This document shows, one piece after another, positions 54,511-63,035 of a DNA stretch of 64,000 bases. Made by a program: the position numbers and the translations under genes. The notes below the pieces were generated by a model that saw only the letters and a program-made list of their open reading frames with translations, was not told where the DNA came from and did not search any database. This DNA is from Lachnospiraceae bacterium (GTDB lineage: Bacteria; Bacillota_A; Clostridia; Lachnospirales; Lachnospiraceae): contig QXWX01000004.1 of the NCBI GenBank assembly GCA_009911175.1, positions 62,001 through 126,000 on the forward strand. Reading direction: 5' to 3'. Position 1 is the stretch's first letter. Every line of letters begins with the position of its first letter.

Positions 54511-54954
54511 TCACTCAACTTCTCCCTCATATATTTCATGATTCCCATGGCTATCACTCTTTGAAAATATGATTTCATACGGATCATTACCTAAACGGAA
54601 GCCTCCTGCGGCCTCATATCCAAGCCTGAAATAAAAATGCTGCGCATACTCGTCTGCCTGGGTTGAAGTCATAAATGTATGATACCCCTGTTGCCTCATT
54701 TCATTCTCCCAAAATTCAACGACCTGCCTTCCAAAACCTTTTCCTCTGTATTCTTCCAAAATGTACAGCATATTGATGAAAGGTGTATGATCCCAAAACA
54801 GATTGTATCTCAGCCATCCGACAAACTGATTGTGATCTTCAACAAGAATAATGCGGCTCTGCTGTATAATATTTCGCATTTCTTCTTTAGAGATATGCTT
54901 ATCATATGAAATAAGAAGCTCCCTATCTTTGATTTCTGCAAATCGGATATTCAT
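54511..54954 (-). CDS. GNAT family N-acetyltransferase
   Basis: This 147-residue acetyltransferase begins MNIRFAEIKDRELLISYDKHI. It has the acetyl-CoA-binding motif YRGKGFGRQVVEFWENE near residue 70, and the C-terminal QADEYAQHFYFRLGYEAAGGF. The substrate is unknown. It lies in the AT-rich accessory stretch and 30 bp after the kinase-like gene at 54985, on the same strand. Confidence 0.88.
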   Translation of the reverse strand: MNIRFAEIKDRELLISYDKHISKEEMRNIIQQSRIILVEDHNQFVGWLRYNLFWDHTPFINMLYILEEYRGKGFGRQVVEFWENEMRQQGYHTFMTSTQADEYAQHFYFRLGYEAAGGFRLGNDPYEIIFSKSDSHGNHEIYEGEVE

Positions 54955-54984
54955 ATCTTTACGTCACTCCTTAACAGTATAAAA

Positions 54985-55992
54985 CTATTCAGCAAACCGG
55001 AAGTTGTCTATCTTGTTAAAATCAGCATTTATATAGCAATGTTCCATTATCTGCTCCTTCATTTCTGAATAATAGATGATGCGTTGAATAGTTTCCTCCA
55101 CCTGTTCTATTCCAATTTCTTTTTCATCATCTCCGCAATCTATACCTAACACACGCTTAATATTATATTCCAACCATTCCAGTCTGCCGTTATTACAATC
55201 ATATAGTGTTTCCCAATCTATGGGCAAATCTCCGCCCGCATTTTTATATCCCTGCAAAAAAGCCTGAAACAGACTAAAATCAATTTGGCAATCCTCATAT
55301 CCAGACCAACATAATGCCAGTTCTAACAATTCCATAAACGGATTGTTGTAAGATAAGCATTCCAAATCAATAATACGATAATCATTCCCATTCCAGAGAA
55401 CATTTTTGCAATCCATATCATTATGACAGACAGATACAATTTGAGGCAGTTTCTTTCTTGCCAGATTGCCTTTATTTTGGCTATCTTTGATTATCGGCAG
55501 ACTATCTTTCAGCATTGCAAACAACCTCACATTGACTTTTTCTATTTTGGCAAGATAGAATTCCCAGTCAATGGACATTTCAGGAAAGTTTTTGCTCTCA
55601 AATTTCTTGTATATACTATGGATTTTAGCAAGTACCTTTCCTATTTCTCCGCAATGATGTTCTGTTATCTCATCGCTTCTCAAAGATTTTCCTGGAAAAT
55701 AATCAAAGAGGTAGAAATATTCGCCATCTATTTCCTGCATTTTTCTTCCGTCAAATGATAATGCAGGAAGAATAGGAATATCCTGTTGCTCCAATAAAAG
55801 TTCTATCTGCTCAGCTTTAGCATAATTTTCCATAGCCGTTTCTCTTTGCATTACAAATGGATTCAGCAGTTTAAGCGCATAAATGCCTTGCTCTGTGTCA
55901 ACCTTATACATCTTATGTATAAAACCGCCATTCAGACGGGTTGGTTCGCCTTTCAATTTCCAATTAAATTTTTTTGCTATCTTGATAAACAT
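54985..55992 (-). CDS. Aminoglycoside-phosphotransferase / CotS-like kinase
   Basis: This 335-residue protein has a kinase-like fold of the APH/choline kinase group. The N-lobe has GGFIHKMYKVDTEQGIYALKLLN with the ATP lysine. The catalytic loop is SVCHNDMDCKNVLWNG (HND...N), and the metal aspartate is in YRIIDLECLS. CotS-type kinases occur in spore coats, and true antibiotic kinases share this fold, so the target is open. The ATG at 55992 has GGAG 8 nt upstream. Its base content is more AT-rich than the core genes, which suggests transfer. Confidence 0.8.
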   Translation of the reverse strand: MFIKIAKKFNWKLKGEPTRLNGGFIHKMYKVDTEQGIYALKLLNPFVMQRETAMENYAKAEQIELLLEQQDIPILPALSFDGRKMQEIDGEYFYLFDYFPGKSLRSDEITEHHCGEIGKVLAKIHSIYKKFESKNFPEMSIDWEFYLAKIEKVNVRLFAMLKDSLPIIKDSQNKGNLARKKLPQIVSVCHNDMDCKNVLWNGNDYRIIDLECLSYNNPFMELLELALCWSGYEDCQIDFSLFQAFLQGYKNAGGDLPIDWETLYDCNNGRLEWLEYNIKRVLGIDCGDDEKEIGIEQVEETIQRIIYYSEMKEQIMEHCYINADFNKIDNFRFAE

Positions 55993-56146
55993 GGCAATTT
56001 CTCCAAATTTCGATTTATCACACAAACTCCTTAGTTTTTACGTAGATAGTTCTTAATTATTAAAGCCTAACCCGGATAAACCGGAAAAGCGCAATACAAA
56101 AATTTTGCCATTTTGCGCAAGAAATTGTTGTTAAGTGCCTAAATTA

Positions 56147-56230
56147 CTAAACCAATTTAACGCCGAGGGTTTCCAGTAGTTCCTGATCTTTTGCCTCCTC
56201 CATGATCTGCCAGAAAATATCCTTGTTCAT
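56147..56230 (-). pseudogene. DUF4240-like N-terminal fragment
   Basis: A 27-codon frame begins MNKDIFWQIMEEAKDQ, the usual start of DUF4240 proteins. It has an AGAGAGAGGAT ribosome site, but it stops after ELLETLGVKLV with the rest of the domain absent. It is probably a 3'-truncated remnant. The longer frame upstream to 56335 is not protein-like. Confidence 0.5.
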
Positions 56231-56452
56231 ATTCATCCTCTCTCTTTCCGTATCGAACCACCTCGCCTTTCTGTCATTTTGATACGACCATCCCCTCCTT
56301 CCGTCAATGCTTTCTATCCAACAAAAAACCAGCATCCGGAGAGCACATTCCTCCTGCCAGTCATTCCATTTCTTCCCTCTAATCCATACACATTTTTCCC
56401 TATGCCTTGTGTATCAAGTAGCTATATTCCATCATTTTAAACACAATATACG

Positions 56453-56958
56453 CTATATACAGTCAAAAACCCTAGTCCAGTTTGCGTCCAGCACCAGCAG
56501 CTCAGGCTTCCCTAAGAGGGCAAGGACGAGGCCGAAGCGCTGCTTCATCCCCATGGACAGTTTCTCGCTTTTGACTTTTCTTTTTTCGAAAAGGTTTACG
56601 TGTGCAGCACCGCTTCCACCGGATCCTTCCCGGGGATCCCGCGCTGGATCCGGTAGTATTCCAGATTCTTTTCCACGCTCATTTTCGGAAAAAATCCGGC
56701 GTTTTCCACAAGGGCACCCATGCGGGAACGGCTCTTCCGCACTTCTTTTTCCTCCTCATTTCCAAAGAGGCGGATGTATCCTCCTGTAGGAAAGATCTGT
56801 CCGGTGACTATTTTGAGAAATGTGGATTTCCCGGCGCCGTTGTCCCCGATCAATCCGTAGATGTCGCCCCGCCGAACCGTGAGGTTCACATGGTCCAGAG
56901 CTGTCAGGTCTTTGTATTGTTTGGTAATGTCTCTGGCTTCAATGACTGCTTCGTTCAT
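56453..56958 (-). pseudogene. Broken ABC transporter ATPase (bacitracin/lantibiotic type)
   Basis: The intact start is MNEAVIEARDITKQYKDLTAL with Walker A GDNGAGKSTFLK. The reading frame ends at VEAVLHT, near 56596. In the next frame the sequence resumes with VNLFEKRKVKSEKLSMGMKQR and runs to LLVLD, then turns into unrelated ANWTRVFD and stops. One base is missing at the break (ACG-TAAAC for ACGGTAAAC), and the Walker B region onward is lost. It is typical of BcrA-like ATPases. Confidence 0.85.
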
Positions 56959-57106
56959 AACTGTTGATTCCTTTCTGAAATTGAGGAACCGTTAAGTATA
57001 AAAGTAAACTTTCAGGGTCGTTTGTGCCGATAGGCGGCATGGCCCCAAATATACTTGTCCTCAAGAAAGTTTAAAGAAATCGTAAAGAAGCTCCTGTACA
57101 ATCATA

Positions 57107-58681
57107 CTACACAATCACTTCCAAAATCTGTTTTCCGTCACATACGCTCTCCGTCACTCCAATCTGCTTATGCTTATTGAAATTGAATGTCAGCAGGTAT
57201 TCTCTGTCCTGGTGATATTGTTCCAGATATCCCGCCAGTTGAACCTGTCCGTCATGGTGATATTTTTTTCCCCGCCACAGCTTTAATTCTATAATAAATT
57301 GCCGACCTCTATAATCTACAATCACATCGGTCCTTGATTTATCCCGCGTCTGCGCTTCTATATAATAGTTTCCAGCCCCATTGATGATCGGGCGGAGAAA
57401 CATCAGAAAAAACCTTCTCCCTTCCTCTTCTATAAACTTCTCATCGGCATCAAAAAATACACTTTCAAAGTATTCATAAAATTTTTTCATGACCAGCTCC
57501 ATCCGCAGCATTCCGCAAACAATAAACTGATTTTTCACAATATCCGGTTGATCACCGCAATCCGCCTCTTCTTCCGACAAGAAAAAATTATACAGCTTTG
57601 TCTCAAAAATCCGGTTCGACACACAAACAGCCTGATTCCGCTCTTTCAAAAATCCAAACATCATTCCTAATTGCGTCACCTGGGCATTTGCTTCATAGGT
57701 ATACCGCCTTCCCTGAAAGAGAATATTTTTCAGCATTTCACTCAGCTTCGGATATTCCTGCAGATGCTTGATCATATCATCGAATAATGTATTTGGTTCT
57801 TTCAGGAGAATACGGACAGCCCCAAGTATGCCTTCTTTTGTCCATGCAGCTTTTTTGTCTGGGAAAGTACAACTTCCAGCGATTCTTTCGTCCAACAGCT
57901 GACATATCCTTGATACCAGATAGGGATAGCCAGATGTATACTCGTATAGCAGTTGGCTGATCATTGTAATATCCATCCCCGTATGATAATCGTCTTCATA
58001 CTTTAGCAGCATCGACGCAATCTCTTTTGAAGAAAAACTCATATCTACCAAAAAATCTGCCGCAATGTTCCACGGACTGTTATTTTTTATTTCCTCTCCA
58101 GGATGAAGTTTTAATTTCAGGTTTTTGATATCATAAACTCCCGCCAAAATTACTGATTTAAATGTACGATCTATCCCCGCAAGCTGTTTCTGATATTTTT
58201 CCCGCAGCATACCCAGGAATGATAAAAAAATCTGGTTATCAGAGCTTTTATCTACTTCATCAATCATCAAAATGATTTCTTTGGGACATTCACTGCATAA
58301 ACGGCTGATTTTATTTCCCAGAGTCCTCATAGGAAATCTTTCTGAAACCGGGCTATTCCATTCCTCTAATATCTTCGGTGAAATGTCCTGCCGCATCAGA
58401 GAATCTCCGATATCCATCATCAAGCCTTCCGCGAGATTCAAGGCAGACTTGAAATATTCATCGGCAGATTCAAAACTCAGATTCAGGACAATGTATGTTT
58501 CTTTCAATTTTTCCTCGAGAAGATAAAGTGTTGTCGTCTTTCCATACTGCCTTGCCTGATTGATCGTAAAATAGCTTCCCTGCTGAATATAATCTTCAAT
58601 GATCGTATTGATTTTCTCTGTAGTGTCAACCATATAGTGCTTGTCTCTGACACAATTTCCTGTCACGTGAAATCTTTTCAT
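57107..58681 (-). CDS. AAA-like ATPase with C-terminal PD-(D/E)XK-type domain
   Basis: This 524-residue protein begins MKRFHVTGNCVRDKHYMVDT. The P-loop is atypical: TINQARQYGKTTTL near residue 40. Walker B is EIILMIDEVDKSS. A helical middle follows, and the end is nuclease-like (DVIVDYRGRQFIIELKLWRG, D...ELK). The family is common in gut Firmicutes and Bacteroidetes. Its job is unproven, with mobile-element or defence links suspected. The ATG at 58681 has GGGAGG 9 nt upstream. It stands between two broken genes of an older resistance locus. Confidence 0.75.
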   Translation of the reverse strand: MKRFHVTGNCVRDKHYMVDTTEKINTIIEDYIQQGSYFTINQARQYGKTTTLYLLEEKLKETYIVLNLSFESADEYFKSALNLAEGLMMDIGDSLMRQDISPKILEEWNSPVSERFPMRTLGNKISRLCSECPKEIILMIDEVDKSSDNQIFLSFLGMLREKYQKQLAGIDRTFKSVILAGVYDIKNLKLKLHPGEEIKNNSPWNIAADFLVDMSFSSKEIASMLLKYEDDYHTGMDITMISQLLYEYTSGYPYLVSRICQLLDERIAGSCTFPDKKAAWTKEGILGAVRILLKEPNTLFDDMIKHLQEYPKLSEMLKNILFQGRRYTYEANAQVTQLGMMFGFLKERNQAVCVSNRIFETKLYNFFLSEEEADCGDQPDIVKNQFIVCGMLRMELVMKKFYEYFESVFFDADEKFIEEEGRRFFLMFLRPIINGAGNYYIEAQTRDKSRTDVIVDYRGRQFIIELKLWRGKKYHHDGQVQLAGYLEQYHQDREYLLTFNFNKHKQIGVTESVCDGKQILEVIV

Positions 58682-58734
58682 ATCACACTGCCTCCCTGCA
58701 CACTTATCTTCCATCTGTTTTAGCATGCTATTCC

Positions 58735-59243
58735 TTATACACCGCACTTCATTTTAAACCCAATCCCCCAAACCGTCTGGATATATTCCTCATCCGGATC
58801 CACCTTGGCCAGCTTTTTGCGGATGTTGCTGACGTGGAACATTGACCGTATTGTCTTCTCCGGCACTGTATTCGGCTCTTCCCTCCCGCATCTGCGCAGT
58901 ACGGCGCAGATGCGGGAGGGAACCTCTTCCGGTTTGAAGGGCTTGGTAAGGTAATCATCCGCTCCGTCCATGAGCAACTCCACCCGGTCATGCAGGCTTC
59001 CTTTGGCGGATAAGATCATGACCGGAACGGAAAGCCTGCGTTCCCTGCGGATATAATCCAGCAGCTCCTCCCCGGTCATTCCCGGAAGCATTAAGTCCAA
59101 AAGAAGAAGGCCGTAGGCTCCGGCCTGGAAAATGCCTGCTCCGGGGAATATCCGTTTTTCTTTAAGATTTTATAGAGCAGACGATTGATGTCCGCATCGT
59201 CTTCCACAATCAAAACACGTGGGCTTTTTCCGATATCCTGCAT
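58735..59243 (-). pseudogene. Broken response regulator gene (OmpR/VanR-like)
   Basis: The N-terminus MQDIGKSPRVLIVEDDADIN is intact (start 59243, GGAGG upstream). The frame is lost near 59100, and the receiver continues in another frame as LLLLDLMLPGMTGEELLDY and ADDYLTKPFKPEEV. After RRCGREEPN about 60 codons are missing. Only the last part of the winged helix (VSNIRKKLAK, then TVWGIGFKM) remains. Both changes make it non-functional. Confidence 0.85.
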
Positions 59244-59356
59244 TGTAATCGCCTCCTGAATCCACTTCGATTTCCGCAACTCTTGAATATATTATAAATG
59301 ACTTTAGAAAAAAGTACAATTCTGATTTAAAGTGCAGGTTATTTCAGCTCCATGAT

Positions 59357-59505
59357 CGTTACAGGTCACACCTTGACCAGGCGTGCCCTGTAACTCAGGC
59401 CGTCATTTAAAATTGCCTACGGCAATGGACGGCCTGAATCCCAGCTTTTATGTGCATCCTCCTGACCAATCAGCGTAGTGATTGGTCAGGGTGTGACATG
59501 TAACG
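59357..59505. repeat. Family 1 repeat element, copy d
   Basis: The ends CGTTACAGGTCACACC and GGTGTGACATGTAACG are complementary at 15 of 16 positions. Two inner hairpins are present: GGCCGTC around CCTACGG, and CTGACCAATCA around a CGTAG loop. It lies in the 470-bp gap between the broken regulator and the CmpB-like gene. The rest of that gap shows no gene. Confidence 0.75.
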
Positions 59506-59717
59506 GCTTTCATCATGTCATCCTGAATCTTTTTGTCAACCACTTGCTTCTGTATTTCATATCTGCTAAAATAATTCCAGCGAAAGAATCATTTGTCGAA
59601 AAACCATATTTCCGGATGCTCCGTAGTTTTCCTGCCTGTCCATCCATTCATCAATAACGTGCCGGCGCAATCCTGCGTCCGCTGAAAAAGTCTCTGAAAA
59701 TACAAATGAGGTGTATG

Positions 59718-60536
59718 ATGCATATTACAACAATGTTTATCTGGTTTATTTTATACAGTATTCTGGGATGGGTCTATGAAACGATCTTCTGCAGTGTAAA
59801 GACTCTGAAATGGGACAACCGGGGCATGCTCATCGGGCCCTACTGCCCGATCTACGGCGTAGGCGCGGTGCTGGACGTGCTTGTCTGCGACGGGCTCCCC
59901 AATTACGGCGCGGTATTTCTGACCTGTATGCTCGGCTCCGCGGTGCTGGAATATACCACCTCGTATACTACGGAAAAGCTGTTTCACGCAGTATGGTGGG
60001 ATTACAGCGATCTCCCCCTGAACATCAAGGGCCGGATCTGTCTGCCCTGTTCCCTGGGCTTCGGCGCGGCCGGATTGATCGTGCTGTACGGCATCCACCC
60101 TTATATGGTGCGTGTCACCGATGCTCTTCCACTTTCCTGGCAGGAGCCTGCCGCATTGGTTCTGATGGCGGTTTTCTCCGCAGACTGCGCGCTGACGGCA
60201 GACTCCCTGATTGCGCTGAACGTCAAGCTGGAGACCACCATGAAGGCCATCGACTCGCAGATTTCGGAGCGGTACGACGCATTAATTGAAAACACAAGGC
60301 AGAACCTTTCCGAAGGGCTGGAAACCCTGAAAGAAAAAATTTCCCTGGAAGAATTTCGCGAACGCAGGATGATGGAGGAATTAAAGCATACGCTTTCCAC
60401 TATGAACTGGAACCAGACCCGGGCGCTCCGCTCCTCTGTATCCTTCCGTCATGCGCGGTACCGCGAACTGGGAAGCAGGATGAAGCATGCGCTCTCCTTC
60501 CGCAGGAAAGAGACAGAAAGGCAGGATCTGAAATGA
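59718..60536 (+). CDS. CmpB-like membrane protein (putative ABC-transporter type IV family)
   Basis: This 272-residue protein has about five hydrophobic helices in its first 180 residues. The family motifs GWVYETIFCSVK and GPYCPIYGVGAVLDV are near the start, followed by EYTTSYTTEKLFHAVWWDYS. A long charged helical tail of about 90 residues extends into the cytoplasm. The family's role is unproven. GAGGTG lies 5 nt before the ATG at 59718. Its stop overlaps the HD-domain gene by 4 nt. Confidence 0.82.
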   Translation: MHITTMFIWFILYSILGWVYETIFCSVKTLKWDNRGMLIGPYCPIYGVGAVLDVLVCDGLPNYGAVFLTCMLGSAVLEYTTSYTTEKLFHAVWWDYSDLPLNIKGRICLPCSLGFGAAGLIVLYGIHPYMVRVTDALPLSWQEPAALVLMAVFSADCALTADSLIALNVKLETTMKAIDSQISERYDALIENTRQNLSEGLETLKEKISLEEFRERRMMEELKHTLSTMNWNQTRALRSSVSFRHARYRELGSRMKHALSFRRKETERQDLK

Positions 60537-61006
60537 GATTGACGAAAAAAGAACTCTCCGAGATCAAAAAACATCTTCGTGGGCTGAATCTGACGGAGGA
60601 GGCCCAGCTTATGAAGCGTTTTATCCAGCATGGGCGCATTTCCACCTATGAACATGTACTCAGCGTAACCCGGCTCAGCTTTTATCTGAACCGCCGCCTG
60701 CATCTCGGCGCGTCGGATTCCGAACTGGTGCGGGGCGCGTTTCTCCATGACTTTTATCTGTACGACTGGCACATAAGCGATTCCCACGAGCGGCTCCACG
60801 GATTCCATCATCCGTCAGTCGCCCTGAAAAATGCCATGCGGCTGTATACGCTCTCTCCGGTGGAGCAGAATATCATCCAAAGCCACATGTGGCCCCTGAC
60901 GCTGTTCTCGCTTCCGAAGTGCAGGGCCGCAGTGATCGTCTGCCTTGCGGATAAGATCTGCTCCACTTATGAAACGCTTATACGAAGCAATCCTTTTCCT
61001 TGCTGA
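60533..61006 (+). CDS. HD-domain phosphohydrolase
   Basis: This 157-residue protein has the metal-binding histidine in STYEHVLSVTRLS, the H-D doublet in GAFLHDFYLYDW and a further histidine in GFHHPSVAL. The final aspartate is in CLADKICSTYE. The substrate could be a nucleotide or phosphoester. It is translationally coupled (ATGA) to the CmpB-like gene, a pairing seen in related Clostridia. Confidence 0.87.
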   Translation: MRLTKKELSEIKKHLRGLNLTEEAQLMKRFIQHGRISTYEHVLSVTRLSFYLNRRLHLGASDSELVRGAFLHDFYLYDWHISDSHERLHGFHHPSVALKNAMRLYTLSPVEQNIIQSHMWPLTLFSLPKCRAAVIVCLADKICSTYETLIRSNPFPC

Positions 61007-61060
61007 ATTGCAGAATATCATCTTATAGATATCCAGAAAAAGATGCAGCACAGTTAAGGA

Positions 61061-62090
61061 TTATTTGACGTAATTACTTTTTTGTTTTATTTGCTCTGTT
61101 TCCTCAATCAACAATTCAACCTCATTTTTTTCTATTCTTTTTCGGTTCTCGTCATAAAGCTCATATTGTTCATAGGCGTGTGCCTTTGCCTGTTTTGCGG
61201 AAATATGCCCGGCTCCAGATAACACTTCCCGTCCTGTCATATTCAGGAAATTATTGAGGTAAGTTTCCCAGTCTTTCATATACATGGGGTTATGCCTTCG
61301 TGCCTGGTCTTCCGCAAAGTCCAGGTACATCGTTACCACCCTGTTTAATTCCTGCATTTCATCCTCATTGAGATAGTTCTTGGCGATATCCACATCTTTT
61401 TTGCGGACTTTTGCGCCCTCAAAAGCAGTCAGCCCCCATATTGTCTTTCATGGCATCTGCCCTCTGCATAATGACTTCTACTGCGGTATGCCCATGCACT
61501 CCGTAATGTATTTTATTCTGGACAGTTTTAAAGAATAATTCTGCGTCTTTATCATTGCTGGAATAATCAACGGATGTTTTGTATATGTCACAGATTTTCT
61601 GGTAAAAACGCTTTTCCGACGCCCTAATTTCGCGGATGCGCTCTAACAATTCATCAAAATAATCTTCGCCAAAGGGTTTTGGGTTTTTCAGGCGTTCGTC
61701 ATTCATGGAAAACCCCTTACGGGAATATTCTTCTAAGATGGCAGAAGCCCAGTTCCGAAAATGCATCCCCACATTGGAACGGACACGGTAACCGATGGCA
61801 AGAATCATTTTAAAATTATAATGCTTTTTCTTCCGTTTAACCTGCCTTTTTCCCTCTGTTTGAACTTGTAAGAAATCCTTACAAGTTGAAGGTTCATCCA
61901 GTTCACCATCAGCATAAATATTGCGGATATGTGTGGTGATGTTTTGGGGAGTCGTATTATAGAGTCTGGTAATGGCTGACTGATTCATCCAGATGTCACC
62001 ATTCTGGAAAAACACGTCAATTTTGGTATCGCCTTTTTCCGTCTGGTAGATAAGGATATTTCCCAATCTGGTCTTTTCAAAAAAGTTCAT
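61061..62090 (-). pseudogene. RhuM-family gene with a single frameshift
   Basis: The first part (start 62090, MNFFEKTRLGNILIYQ) carries the DNA-binding-like RhuM core: QNGDIWMNQSAITRLYNTT, then NFKMILAIGYRVRSNVGMHFRNWA. It stops at MKDNMGADCF near 61419. In the +1 frame the family sequence continues as MGLTAFEGAKVRKKDVDIAKN and runs to a normal end at 61061. A run of five G where four are needed causes the break. The role of RhuM proteins is unsettled; they often sit in islands and defence loci. It starts 2 bp after degV. Confidence 0.85.
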
Positions 62091-62092
62091 TC

Positions 62093-62950
62093 TTATACCT
62101 TCTTCGTACAAGTCACCGCCATGGCTCCTGCCCCGATATGGCAGGCAATGCTCAGGGAAAGCGGGTTTTCCATGATCTCATACTCCGGGAAATGGCTGTG
62201 GATCTCTTCCTTCCACTCTGCCGCCTCTTCCTTCCCACAGGTATACGCCATTCCCAAAATCAATTGAGATTCCTTCCCCGCAAACCGTTCCTTGATATCC
62301 TTCTCAATTGCCTGCAGCATGGTTCGCTTTGCCGCCTTCCAGCCCCGCACCTTTGCAAAGGCATCCAGCTTTTCTCCCTGGATCTGCAGCACCGGCTTTA
62401 AGTTCAGCACGGTTCCCAGAGCCGCGGCCGCGGGGGTGATCCTGCCGCCTTTTTTCAGATATTTCAACGTATCCACGGTGATGTAGATGGTGGATTCAAA
62501 TTTTTCTCTTTCTAAGATTTCCCGGATCTCCGCCGCCGACTTTCCTGCGTCGCGCAGCTCCATGGCGTCTATGACGGACCGCTCCTGGGTCACGGAAATC
62601 CTCTGGTTATTCACCACCTGCACCCGCCCGTTGTAGTCCTCTGCCAGTGAAACAGCGGTCTCGCAGGAACTGCTCAGGCCGCTGGACATAGGGATATGCA
62701 CCAGCTCGTCGTATTCTTCCAGAGCCCTGTCCCACAGATCCATGACATCCCCCGGCGACGGCTGGGACGTGGAAATATCCGCATCCTCCCCAAGCCGTTT
62801 GTAAAACTCCTCCTGGGTCAGGGTAATGTCTTCCAGAAAGAGTTCCCCATTGATATAGAACGGCATCGGAAGGACATAGATCCCCATCTCCTTTCCCTTT
62901 GCCTGTGTAATCCCGCTGTTGCTGTCTGTTACAATCGCTATCCTGCTCAT
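62093..62950 (-). CDS. DegV family fatty-acid-binding protein
   Basis: This 285-residue protein (FakB-like) presents a bound fatty acid to a kinase or stores it. It starts MSRIAIVTDSNSGI and has the family motifs TSQPSPGDVMDLW, then IPMSSGLSSSCETA with the carboxyl-binding serines. The C-terminal GAGAMAVTC holds the last ligand. The ATG at 62950 fits the family start, and the longer frame is rejected. A full FakA partner is not in the window. Confidence 0.92.
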   Translation of the reverse strand: MSRIAIVTDSNSGITQAKGKEMGIYVLPMPFYINGELFLEDITLTQEEFYKRLGEDADISTSQPSPGDVMDLWDRALEEYDELVHIPMSSGLSSSCETAVSLAEDYNGRVQVVNNQRISVTQERSVIDAMELRDAGKSAAEIREILEREKFESTIYITVDTLKYLKKGGRITPAAAALGTVLNLKPVLQIQGEKLDAFAKVRGWKAAKRTMLQAIEKDIKERFAGKESQLILGMAYTCGKEEAAEWKEEIHSHFPEYEIMENPLSLSIACHIGAGAMAVTCTKKV

Positions 62951-63035
62951 TTTATCGTCTCTTGCTCCTTTAATATTCCTGCAGTCCCAAAAACGTTCCG
63001 CCGGCCTGTTTTCCGAACTGTTCCCGGCGACTGCA

